Shown here in pieces: positions 17,310 through 26,233 of a DNA stretch of 64,000 bases. A model generated the notes under the pieces. The model was not told the DNA's origin and made no database searches. It saw only the letters and a list, made by a program, of their open reading frames with translations. The DNA is from Flavivirga rizhaonensis (lineage in GTDB: Bacteria; Bacteroidota; Bacteroidia; Flavobacteriales; Flavobacteriaceae), in contig NZ_SRSO01000009.1 of assembly GCF_004791695.1 (NCBI RefSeq), positions 1 to 64,000 on the forward strand, in the 5' to 3' direction. The translations under genes and the position numbers were made by a program. Within the stretch, counting starts at the first letter, position 1; every line of letters starts with the position of its first letter.

Positions 17310-18830
17310 ATGACACTTATTAAAATAGTATTTAGTAGTTTATTTATGGGGCTATTGCTTTTTAATTGTGGCAATTCAAATATCCAATCTAAAACAACAG
17401 AGCCTGATGGTCTTAAAAGCAAACCAAACGTTTTATTCATTGCTGTTGATGATCTTCGACCGCTTTTAGGCTGTTATGACGTAGCATTTGCTCAAACACC
17501 TGAAATAGATAAATTGGCTTCTGAAGGACGGTTGTTTAAAAACCATTATGTACAAGTGGCTACTTGTGGCGCATCAAGATCTTCAATGCTTAGAAGTAGA
17601 TACCCTAGGACTAAAAATGAACTACATAACAAGGAAGCTTTTAATGCTATACCTCGTGGGGCTTCTAATTTAGCCAGAACTATGCCCGAATTGTTTAGGA
17701 AAAATGGTTATGAAACTGTTTGTATTGGAAAAATTTCACATTCTGATGATGGGTGGTTAAATAAAAATGCTATAAGAGATAGTACTAATCACGATTTACC
17801 AAATGCCTGGGATAAAGTATTAACTCCTTTAGGCAATTGGAAACAATCTTTAGTTGTAGCCTATCCTAATGGCAAAGATCGTGATGATGGTTCTGGCTAT
17901 ATGCCTTATTCATTATTTCCAGATATTAAAGATAATGAACTACCTGACGGGATGTTTGCAGAAACTGCTATAAACCACCTCAAAACTTACAAAAAATCAG
18001 ACAAACCCTTTTTTATGGCTTTAGGTTTTTTAAAGCCTCATTTACCATTTGTTGCTCCAAAGAGATATTATGATATTTATAAAAACGTAGAAATTCCTTC
18101 TAAAAACGCCATGAAAAAAGGGCAAACCAGAAAAGCTAACAAGAGTGCTGAATTCTATAAATACAAAACTAATCGCCCTTTTGAAAGACCTCAAGGTAAA
18201 GAAACATTATCTGAAAAAGACGCTCAAGATATTCGTAGAGCTTATATGGCTTGTGTAAGTTACATTGACACTCAAATTGGTAAAGTCCTAAAGGTCCTTA
18301 AAGAAAATGGGCTTTCAGAAAACACTGTTGTGGTACTTTGGGGCGATCATGGTTGGCACCTTGGAGAGAATAATGTCTGGGGGAAGCATACTCCTCTAGA
18401 AAGAGCTTTACATAGCCCACTAATTATAAAAACACCTCAGCCACAAAAACAAGGCATAGCAACTAATGCTTTGGCTGCTTCAATTGATCTTTACCCAACA
18501 TTAATAGATGTATGTAACTTACAAAACACAGCTACCTATCTCCCTTTAGAAGGCATATCTCTACTCCCTGTTATTAATAACCCTAAGATTAAAGTTAGAG
18601 ATGATGTCCTAAGTTTTTGGAGAGGTTCTGCAACAGTCGTAGACAACCAGTACAGACTTATTGTATCTGGAAATGCTCCTAAGTTTAATTATGAGTTATA
18701 TGACCACAAAACAGATCCTGGCGAATTAAAAAATATTTCAAAAAAACATACAACTGCTACAAATAAACTTATGGAATCATTAAAAAAGACTTACCCTTCT
18801 GTTCTTGTAAAGCATAACAATTCTAATTAA
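17310..18830 (+). CDS. S1-family sulfatase, iduronate-2-sulfatase-like lipoprotein
   Basis: This enzyme removes sulfate esters from a polysaccharide. The 506-residue protein has a lipoprotein signal (C20 in LLFNC). The first metal pair is D47-D48 (VDDLRP). The activation site is CGASR with C86, the residue oxidised to formylglycine; the third residue is Ala, allowed in place of Pro. The C-terminal metal site is GDHGWHLGENNVWGKH. These features fit subfamily S1_7, which includes iduronate-2-sulfatase-like algal enzymes. The exact sulfated sugar is unknown. It marks the left edge of the polysaccharide utilization locus and converges on the glycosidase operon. No maturase gene is in the window. 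Confidence 0.93.
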   Translation: MTLIKIVFSSLFMGLLLFNCGNSNIQSKTTEPDGLKSKPNVLFIAVDDLRPLLGCYDVAFAQTPEIDKLASEGRLFKNHYVQVATCGASRSSMLRSRYPRTKNELHNKEAFNAIPRGASNLARTMPELFRKNGYETVCIGKISHSDDGWLNKNAIRDSTNHDLPNAWDKVLTPLGNWKQSLVVAYPNGKDRDDGSGYMPYSLFPDIKDNELPDGMFAETAINHLKTYKKSDKPFFMALGFLKPHLPFVAPKRYYDIYKNVEIPSKNAMKKGQTRKANKSAEFYKYKTNRPFERPQGKETLSEKDAQDIRRAYMACVSYIDTQIGKVLKVLKENGLSENTVVVLWGDHGWHLGENNVWGKHTPLERALHSPLIIKTPQPQKQGIATNALAASIDLYPTLIDVCNLQNTATYLPLEGISLLPVINNPKIKVRDDVLSFWRGSATVVDNQYRLIVSGNAPKFNYELYDHKTDPGELKNISKKHTTATNKLMESLKKTYPSVLVKHNNSN

Positions 18831-18874
18831 TGTGAGTTTCTATGTTAATTAGTTATTAATCCTTTTTAAGTATT

Positions 18875-20197
18875 TCATTTTCCATCAACCGAAAGTTTAA
18901 TTTCCTGCAAACACAAAGAATAAGCACTTCCTATAGGTTTTGTTTGTTTTAAAAAAGTCTTGTTATTTCTTTTTTTCTCTAGCATATAATTTGCAGAATA
19001 ACATAACCACATTGTTTTGCCGTTTTCACTAATAAACTTTGAAGGGATGTTTACAAAATAAGCTTGGGGACCAAAATCTTCCATATAAGTTACCATATTC
19101 CATGGTCCTGTAATGTTCGTCGACTCTAAGATATAAGTGTCATATTTTTTTCGAGTGGTTATACCTTTATGTCCATTAGTAATACACATTAAATACTTAT
19201 TTAGTGGCTTTACATAAGTCATAGTTACAATACCACAATAGTTATTCCACTCAAACACTGGTTTTATTTCTGAAAAATTTTTAGTCCATTTTTCACTTCC
19301 ATCATTATTAAAACCACAAAAATATTCGTACTTAGATCTATTATTCATGTTTTCAATAGAAGGTGTAACTCTAGCCATAAAAACGGCATCAGCTGAATTC
19401 CATGAGTTATTAGATATTCGAGGTTTAGAGTCTGGATTTAGAGATCCGTGACCAATCAAATATGCTTTTCCATCTGGAGAATGTTGCATGTTTTTACCAA
19501 AATCGACAAAATGAGGTGCTCCCATTTTTATAAATGGTCCCTGTTTACCAGCTTCCAAATCTAATTCGTTTCTTGAATGTTCAGGGAATAATGGTTTACT
19601 TGGAGTATGTTGTGATTCAACCCAAGTTTCTCCATTATCACTAGAATACCTAAACCCAACAAATGGTCCTTGAACATACCATCCGTATTTTTTTCTAATT
19701 TCTAGTTTTGGTTGATCTATAGTGTAAGATCCATAATACCAAACACCATTATAAAATAAACTTCCACAAGGGTATCGTCCCTGATAAGGTAATGCTGAAG
19801 ATTTAAATATTTTATAATCCTCTATCTCTAAATGCATGGGGTCATTACCAACAATTTTTGCTTGTCCTCTTTTGGAATTCTCTCCTGCTCCAGACCACAC
19901 AAATTTCATATTACTTCCTATGGTACCGTCTGTCCAAGGTGAGTATAAATTACCATCTGATGCCCATGTAGGATACCAAGTATCTGCCTTAGTATAATTA
20001 GCAAACCTTTGTGTAAAAGCTAGACTTTTTATTGATGAAGAATACGTTACAGGACAAGATTTAGGTAGACTATCATTCCATACCAAAAGTGAATCTTTAA
20101 AAGGAAGTTCTGTACTCTTAAAAGTCCAAATATCATTTTTAGTCTGTCCCCATAAAACTTGTGAAGCAACTAAAAGTAATACACCTATTTGTTTCAT
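18875..20197 (-). CDS. Secreted beta-propeller-like protein, possible glycoside hydrolase
   Basis: The 440-residue protein has a signal peptide (about residues 1-18, ending WGQ). It is rich in Trp, Tyr and short repeated strand motifs such as WYPTWASDGNLYSPWTDG, GVWYYGSY and YLMCITNGHKG, typical of five-bladed propeller enzymes (GH43, GH117, DUF4185-like). Several buried Asp and Glu residues could be catalytic, but I cannot assign a family. It ends the leftward run of PUL genes, 18 nt after the GH2 gene, so it almost certainly acts on the same polysaccharide. It could remove a side sugar or an end sugar. Confidence 0.65.
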   Translation of the reverse strand: MKQIGVLLLVASQVLWGQTKNDIWTFKSTELPFKDSLLVWNDSLPKSCPVTYSSSIKSLAFTQRFANYTKADTWYPTWASDGNLYSPWTDGTIGSNMKFVWSGAGENSKRGQAKIVGNDPMHLEIEDYKIFKSSALPYQGRYPCGSLFYNGVWYYGSYTIDQPKLEIRKKYGWYVQGPFVGFRYSSDNGETWVESQHTPSKPLFPEHSRNELDLEAGKQGPFIKMGAPHFVDFGKNMQHSPDGKAYLIGHGSLNPDSKPRISNNSWNSADAVFMARVTPSIENMNNRSKYEYFCGFNNDGSEKWTKNFSEIKPVFEWNNYCGIVTMTYVKPLNKYLMCITNGHKGITTRKKYDTYILESTNITGPWNMVTYMEDFGPQAYFVNIPSKFISENGKTMWLCYSANYMLEKKRNNKTFLKQTKPIGSAYSLCLQEIKLSVDGK

Positions 20198-20215
20198 TTT
20201 ATGGAACTTTAGGTT

Positions 20216-22306
20216 TTATTCAACTTTTAAAGCTAAACCAGATTTTTTTAAAGTCCAAATAACACTATCTTCTAATTTCAAAGAATTTCCTTTTGAGATT
20301 ACTTTAATGGTATTTTTTCCATCTTTAAGTCGAATATCATTAAATGTGATACTATTAATATCTGAAGTTAACTTTTTCGTTTCAATCTTCTTATCATTCA
20401 CATATAAAGTAACTTTTTCTAAGTTTGTATACACCTTTACAGACGTTTTTTCTTGAGTTCTATCTTTATGTCTTCTTTCGGCTATATATAGAACTGGTTT
20501 ATCACTCCAATTGGCTTTGTAAAAATAAAAAGCATCCTTTTTTACTTTCCTGTCAAAAGTAATAAGCCCCTTATGATTTAGGTTTCTTACTCCTCCACGA
20601 TTCCATCCGGCAACAGAGAAATCAAACATATTCCAAACAAAAGAACTCCAAACAAACGGACGGTTTTTTATTATTCCCCAACTCTTCTCATGATATTCTG
20701 TTTGAAACTGCTCAGGGAAATACGCTCCTTTAGGTCTCTCCAACCTATTTATATCTTGATGTTGAATATTTCCTCCTGCACCATATTCACTAATACTAAT
20801 TGTTGTATTTGGGAATTTTTTATGGGATGAATCTAACCAATTTGAAAGCCCGTCAATAGATGGCGTGTACCAGCCAAAATATTTATTCCATGCTTGCAAA
20901 TCTGTAATTCCGCCCATAGTCGATACAATATCTCTATCGCTAGCAGAAATAGTTAATCTAGTTTTATCTAATTCATGAGATAACTTCTTTAATTCTTTAG
21001 TTAAAACTACAGGTGGGGTCTTTTCTCCACTCCATGCACGTACTTCATTCCACAAACCCCAAACAAATATGCTTGGATGATTATAGTTTTGTAAAATAAG
21101 TTCTTTCAATTGTTGTTTTGCATTACCTCCTTCTCTTCCACTCCAATCATGAACATATGGAATTTCTGTCCAAACTAAAATTCCTTTTTCGTCAGCTAGT
21201 TCATAGGTTCTATCAGAATGCTGATAATGTGACAATCTTAAAACTGTAGCACCAATTTCATCAATGAGTTCCATATCTTCAACTAACTGCCCTTCACTCA
21301 TGGCTGGACCAACTTCTTCTTGTTCTTGATGCTTACATACCCCATGTAAATTATAAAGTTCATCATTCAAAATAAAACCTTTACTACTATCTATTTGGTA
21401 TGTTTTTACTCCAAATTTTTGAGTGATTTTATCAATAGTATTTCCACAAATCAACTGAACTTCTAAACTATATTGATATGGATTTAGTTTTCCATTCCAG
21501 AGTATAGGATGATCTAGCTCCATATGATTTGTGGCAATTAAATCTTTTCCAATTGTCTGAAATAACTTCTCAGCTTCTCTCACAATCTCGTTTGCCTTAT
21601 TTCTTATAATATATTTAATCTTTACTTCATTTAACGAAGATTGATTAGAAATATGGGTGCGTATTTCTAGCTTAGCTCTATTTGATTTTACCTCCGTAGC
21701 TTCAATAAAAACACCTGAAGATGCAAAATATGTTGGCGTTATATTGCATTTAGGTGTTGAAAACACTAGAACAGGCCTATAAATACCTCCATAATGATTG
21801 AACAAAGCATCGTCAACTGGAATCCGCTTAAAATTGGGAGCATTAGTCACATTTACAGCTAACACATTTTTTCCTTCAAACTTTATTTTATCAGTTACTT
21901 CAAAGCAAAATGCTGAGTATCCGCCAATGTGCTTTCCTATTTTTTTGCCATTTAAATAGACTATTGCTTCTTGCCCTACACCTTCAAAGCGAATAAAAAC
22001 ACGATCCTCTTTCATAGATTCCGGTACCTTAAGTACCGTTCTATACCATGCTTGTCCCTTGTAATACCCAATGCCTTTAATGGCATCCATGGAGTATGTA
22101 TGTGGAACAATCACATCTTGCCAACTCGAATCACTTTTAGTCAATAGATGTCCTTGATTATCTATTCCTTTTGAAAATTTCCAGTGGTCTAATTTCACAA
22201 AACTTCTATCTTGAAAAGCGGGTATTTGAGCCGTTAATTGTATATAAGATAAAAAAATAACTACCGTAAAGACTCTTTTAAAAAAAATGTTCATAAATAC
22301 CTTCAA
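20216..22306 (-). CDS. Glycoside hydrolase family 2 (beta-galactosidase-like)
   Basis: This is a retaining exo-glycosidase of clan GH-A. The 696-residue protein has a signal peptide and an N-terminal jelly-roll sugar-binding domain (YKGQAWYRT, GYSAFCFEVTD). An Ig-like domain follows, then the TIM barrel with acid/base Glu in WGLWNEVRAW and nucleophile Glu in SISEYGAGG. The C-terminal Ig-like domain is present. Substrate specificity within GH2 (beta-galactoside, glucuronide or mannoside) cannot be fixed. It sits between a lipoprotein gene and the propeller gene in the PUL operon. The second GH2 of the locus (34281-36926) is longer and not a close copy. Confidence 0.92.
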   Translation of the reverse strand: MKVFMNIFFKRVFTVVIFLSYIQLTAQIPAFQDRSFVKLDHWKFSKGIDNQGHLLTKSDSSWQDVIVPHTYSMDAIKGIGYYKGQAWYRTVLKVPESMKEDRVFIRFEGVGQEAIVYLNGKKIGKHIGGYSAFCFEVTDKIKFEGKNVLAVNVTNAPNFKRIPVDDALFNHYGGIYRPVLVFSTPKCNITPTYFASSGVFIEATEVKSNRAKLEIRTHISNQSSLNEVKIKYIIRNKANEIVREAEKLFQTIGKDLIATNHMELDHPILWNGKLNPYQYSLEVQLICGNTIDKITQKFGVKTYQIDSSKGFILNDELYNLHGVCKHQEQEEVGPAMSEGQLVEDMELIDEIGATVLRLSHYQHSDRTYELADEKGILVWTEIPYVHDWSGREGGNAKQQLKELILQNYNHPSIFVWGLWNEVRAWSGEKTPPVVLTKELKKLSHELDKTRLTISASDRDIVSTMGGITDLQAWNKYFGWYTPSIDGLSNWLDSSHKKFPNTTISISEYGAGGNIQHQDINRLERPKGAYFPEQFQTEYHEKSWGIIKNRPFVWSSFVWNMFDFSVAGWNRGGVRNLNHKGLITFDRKVKKDAFYFYKANWSDKPVLYIAERRHKDRTQEKTSVKVYTNLEKVTLYVNDKKIETKKLTSDINSITFNDIRLKDGKNTIKVISKGNSLKLEDSVIWTLKKSGLALKVE

Positions 22307-22336
22307 AATTTAATTCAATTTATTTAATAATAAAAA

Positions 22337-23032
22337 TCACTGGGTGGAAAAACTCCAAACTTGACCTATAGTTTGACCTCCATTACTATCTTTCACAATA
22401 ACTTTCCAATAATAATCTGTTGAAGCATTTATATTTACGGTCAAATTATTTTCTCCTTGGTTATCTCCTTCTTTATTAACTGGTGGATTTTCAGTACCAA
22501 AAAAAACATCATAAGTTAAAGAATCATCATCTACATCATTGGCTTTCCAGTTCAAATTAACAGTACCACTACTTATAGTAGTATTTAACTCTGGCGATAA
22601 GAGTTCTGGCGCAAACGGTAAATGATTTAAACTCCCTTCACCTTCAGTATAAAACTGATAAACAGAAGAGTAATCACTACTTAAGTTTTTACTATCTGTT
22701 GCTTTGACCCTCCAATAATAAGCAATTCCTTTATCTAAAGTTACCGTTTTATTGGTATTTGATACTGTAAAGGATTCATCTATTGCCGTAAATCCATTAT
22801 CCTGCGAGATTTCCAATACATATGAAACCGGATCACCATCAGGATCTGAAGCAGCTTCCCACTGAAAATCTAAAACATTTGTAATGCACAATAAGTTATT
22901 TGTTGGATAAGTCAATGTTGACACTTTTGTTGGTGCTTTGTTTTCAGCTTGTGTATCTGAATCATCTCCTCCTCCTGAGCAAGAATACGTCAAAATGCCT
23001 ATGATTATTAAATATATTACATTCTTCATCAA
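22337..23032 (-). CDS. Surface lipoprotein with two fibronectin III-like domains
   Basis: The 231-residue lipoprotein (signal ending LTYSC, then SGGGDDSD, an acidic export signal for surface lipoproteins) carries two similar modules. Each has the pattern YYWRV or YYWKV near its end, and DPDGDPVSY or VDDDSLTY in the middle. That pattern belongs to fibronectin type III/SusE-like folds. No enzyme motif is present. It is 2 nt from the GH-A gene upstream, so the two are translated together. It may bind glycan or hold enzymes at the cell surface. Confidence 0.75.
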   Translation of the reverse strand: MMKNVIYLIIIGILTYSCSGGGDDSDTQAENKAPTKVSTLTYPTNNLLCITNVLDFQWEAASDPDGDPVSYVLEISQDNGFTAIDESFTVSNTNKTVTLDKGIAYYWRVKATDSKNLSSDYSSVYQFYTEGEGSLNHLPFAPELLSPELNTTISSGTVNLNWKANDVDDDSLTYDVFFGTENPPVNKEGDNQGENNLTVNINASTDYYWKVIVKDSNGGQTIGQVWSFSTQ

Positions 23033-23033
23033 A

Positions 23034-26024
23034 CTAGTTTTTAATAATTTTAATATTTATAGGTTCATTTAATAATACTTTCGCAAAATAAATTCCAACT
23101 GGTTTATCTTTTAAACTTAAATGAACTTTACCTGATTTTACAGGATATACTTTTGAAGAGATTAACTGCGATTGAATATTGTATATATTTACAGTTACCT
23201 GTTTTTCTTTAGTTGGTATCATATACTCCACCATTCCTTTTGTTGGATTAGGAAATGCTTTAATATGACCTGAAAAATTAATGGTTTTAGTGAATGCCCC
23301 TTCGCATGACTTACTAGATTTTACTTGCATGACATCACCATGATTAACTTCTAAAGAAAAAGAATCAGAATACGTTTCATAAACCAATTCACCATTAACA
23401 TTAACCGTAAAAGGTGCCGTTCCTTCCTCTATTTCAACTGAAATTTTATTAGCATTATATGAAGATTTTCCTGTGATTTCTGATGCCGATTCAACTTCTA
23501 AAGTGTAACATTGATTAAAAGTGTCACCTACAACTGAAATACACAAATCATAAGTTCCTGGAACAATATTTTCCAAGTCCAATTCTTTATTGAAATTTGT
23601 ACTGGTACCATTAAATGTAACTTCATAGTTTTGTTCTACATCTGCAACAATACTAATCTTCCCATTTTTTTTTTCAGGACAAGTTTCACCATTAACACCT
23701 ATGGTAAATTGGCTATCTTCAGCTGTTTTCTCTCTTACTTCCAAAAGCAAAACGGCTTCTGGATTCATTTCAAAATTCGCATCTAACTTTTGTCCTGTTA
23801 AAAGGTTCTTGCAAATTATGGCATTTGAAGCGCCTTTTAAACCAAGAGTTATTGATGCTTTGGTTTTTCCAATGTTAACTATAGATATAATTTCTTTATC
23901 TTCTGAACTCGTATAAGCTCTCCACACACATCCTTTTAAACCTAAATCATTACTTTCAGACAAAGTAATATTAGGAAATCTTTGTTTTGTGTTAGCAACG
24001 CTTTTGGCTTTATTAGCAAAATCAGATACATCTGAAGCAGAAATAATTACTCCTCCACTATTGGTATTCAAAGTAGTACTTCGTGTTCTTCCATACTCAT
24101 CTTTTTTAAGACTCACAGCATCTATAACAACGGTACCTCCTCCATCTAGATATTCTTGTAAAGCATTAAACTCATCATCAGTAACAAAATCCGTTTTATA
24201 AACTAGAATAGCATCCCAAAGCGAATTATTTTGCTTTCTAATAATATTTTCTGTGGCGAATCCAATAGAAAGACCATCAAAAAACAACGACTCATATAAA
24301 TGAAACGTGTCATCCATATTTCCTTCCTTATTGATACCGGTTGTATTTGTATTAAATATTCTAATCGATTTTCTTACATTTTGAAGTGCTGCAATATGTT
24401 CAGAATGCGCATTCAAGTCAATAACAGTAGCCTCTAATGCATTGACTGTTCTAGGTTGTTGATTATTTGATCCGGCATATCCTGTTCCTGCTTGAGATCT
24501 AATAGACATATTACCATTTCCATCATCCTCTCTAGCCCAAAGCCATGTTTGAATTACATTAAGCCCTTGAATATAAGCTAGCCAATAAGCCATTCTTGTA
24601 TAAGAAGGTTTTAGGTATAAATCTCTAAACCTAGTTGTTGAAAGAAAGTGTCCCTCTGAATTAAAATTAATACTATTAGGACTTACAGATTTGAAAAAAT
24701 CATAAGACATGCACATTTCTCTCCACTCAAAATTATAGCGCGACTCCCATTCTTGTTTTGGTCCCCACATATATGAATTATGAGAAGCTGCATCATTACC
24801 GATAATAGTACTAAGTTCCGTAAGCGCTTCAAAATCTAACCCATGATCTCTTCTATTACCTGTCCACATGCCAGGTATTAATTTAATATGCACTTTTGCT
24901 TCTGGGTCATGTTTATTTATTTCATCTTTCAAAAATTGATACCATTCAGTAACCCTATCCATGTTAAAACGTTGCCAATCATACCATTTAGGAGTGCCTT
25001 TGAGTGCTTTTTCAATAGGAATATCTATAGTTATGTCATTAAATGAAGGAAAACTTGTTCCCCACAAAGTATTTAAGTTGGCTATAGAGCCATGTTTTGT
25101 TTGTAACCAAGTTTTAAACTTTGCTATTGAATGCTCTGAGACAGGACCCGAAGCCCATACATTATTGGTTCCATCTTTTGTGGTGATAAAATGAGGTTCA
25201 TTACAAAGCATATAACCTAAATCTGTATATTTTTTGCCCTTCATTAAAGGTACTGTTCCTCCTAAAAGAAAGCTTTGCATTTCACGTGCTCCAGGATTAT
25301 CTATATCATAACCTGTAAAAGTATCTTCACGCATTCTAAAACCTGGTCCATATTTTGTTTCTGCCCAATCTGGAACTCCTTTATGGTTTAAAAAAATAAA
25401 TCCAAAAGTACTATTAGTTTTACCGTTTATGTTATTAAGTAATGATGATCTAATTGAACCCGAATCATTAAACACATCTCGAGGTGTCATAAAAACACCA
25501 TCTTTATTACCAAAAAAATCTGTTAACTTTGGAATAGAAGGTTTCCAGGAATAATCGCTCATAAAAACGGGTTTTCCTTGAAACAAAATTTGATTCCCAC
25601 TAATAGAAACATCGGTCCAATCCACTTTTGGACTTGGTTTTCTTTTAATTTCGCCACTAATCAATTTATTTGCCGTTTCAATGGCTTCATCCAACATTAA
25701 AATAACTTCACTTCGCTCAAAATCTGGAAGGTCATTTGCTAATGTAGAGGCATTACTTTTATAAATTGAGACTTTATTAAAGAAGTCTGTATTAATTGTA
25801 ATGTTATTTTCGTCCCAATTGGCATATTCTAAAAATACCTGTGCAGTTCTTACTGTCATTTTCTCCTTCAAAACATCAATACCTTTAGTTTCTGCTTGGA
25901 TAATTAAAGCCTCTAATGCTGAAATTTTATCCAGAGCTGTTTGCTCTAATTGAGCAAAACACGTATGTTGAATACCCAACAAAACAACGAAAACAAATAA
26001 GAGTTGTTGTATTTTCTTTTTCAT
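23034..26024 (-). CDS. Large secreted GH-A-like glycoside hydrolase with T9SS sorting tail
   Basis: The 996-residue protein has a signal peptide (ending CFAQ), a helical N-terminal region (about 27-115) and a TIM-barrel domain. The barrel has candidate acid/base Glu in GYMLCNEPHF and nucleophile Glu in NFNSEGHF. A GH42-like trimerisation-type domain (EYLDGGGTVVIDA) follows, then Ig-like domains. The final 80 residues form a type IX sorting domain (KAFPNPTKG, then VNIYNIQSQ, VGIYFAKV). The layout recalls GH42 and agarase-type enzymes but does not match any family I can name. It should be exported to the surface and may be the main backbone enzyme of the locus. Confidence 0.82.
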   Translation of the reverse strand: MKKKIQQLLFVFVVLLGIQHTCFAQLEQTALDKISALEALIIQAETKGIDVLKEKMTVRTAQVFLEYANWDENNITINTDFFNKVSIYKSNASTLANDLPDFERSEVILMLDEAIETANKLISGEIKRKPSPKVDWTDVSISGNQILFQGKPVFMSDYSWKPSIPKLTDFFGNKDGVFMTPRDVFNDSGSIRSSLLNNINGKTNSTFGFIFLNHKGVPDWAETKYGPGFRMREDTFTGYDIDNPGAREMQSFLLGGTVPLMKGKKYTDLGYMLCNEPHFITTKDGTNNVWASGPVSEHSIAKFKTWLQTKHGSIANLNTLWGTSFPSFNDITIDIPIEKALKGTPKWYDWQRFNMDRVTEWYQFLKDEINKHDPEAKVHIKLIPGMWTGNRRDHGLDFEALTELSTIIGNDAASHNSYMWGPKQEWESRYNFEWREMCMSYDFFKSVSPNSINFNSEGHFLSTTRFRDLYLKPSYTRMAYWLAYIQGLNVIQTWLWAREDDGNGNMSIRSQAGTGYAGSNNQQPRTVNALEATVIDLNAHSEHIAALQNVRKSIRIFNTNTTGINKEGNMDDTFHLYESLFFDGLSIGFATENIIRKQNNSLWDAILVYKTDFVTDDEFNALQEYLDGGGTVVIDAVSLKKDEYGRTRSTTLNTNSGGVIISASDVSDFANKAKSVANTKQRFPNITLSESNDLGLKGCVWRAYTSSEDKEIISIVNIGKTKASITLGLKGASNAIICKNLLTGQKLDANFEMNPEAVLLLEVREKTAEDSQFTIGVNGETCPEKKNGKISIVADVEQNYEVTFNGTSTNFNKELDLENIVPGTYDLCISVVGDTFNQCYTLEVESASEITGKSSYNANKISVEIEEGTAPFTVNVNGELVYETYSDSFSLEVNHGDVMQVKSSKSCEGAFTKTINFSGHIKAFPNPTKGMVEYMIPTKEKQVTVNIYNIQSQLISSKVYPVKSGKVHLSLKDKPVGIYFAKVLLNEPINIKIIKN

Positions 26025-26162
26025 AGTATTTATTTAAAATTTTAATCATTGATTTAAAATAAGAAAAAATAATAACCTTTTTTTACTTTTTGTTACCTTA
26101 TTTTAATGTAATATAATAATCTCTTCAACACCTTTAATAATCTGTAACATAATTAGTTTTGA

Positions 26163-26195
26163 AAAGGCTGCCGAACAAACAAACGACAGCCTCAT
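26163..26195 (-). terminator. Hairpin between the SusCD unit and the enzyme unit
   Basis: AGGCTGCCG and CGACAGCCT pair over 9 bp with one C-A mismatch and a T run on the minus strand. It lies after the surface-lipoprotein gene and before the GH-A gene, so it may end or weaken transcription from susC into the enzymes. Confidence 0.65.
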
Positions 26196-26233
26196 ACTAA
26201 TTAGCTAACTAAAATTAACTAACTCAAACTAAA

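Noticed and set aside
23701..25194. Plus-strand open frames within the GH-A gene
   Set aside because: They lie inside a well-supported gene on the other strand, have no family features and follow its codon pattern.
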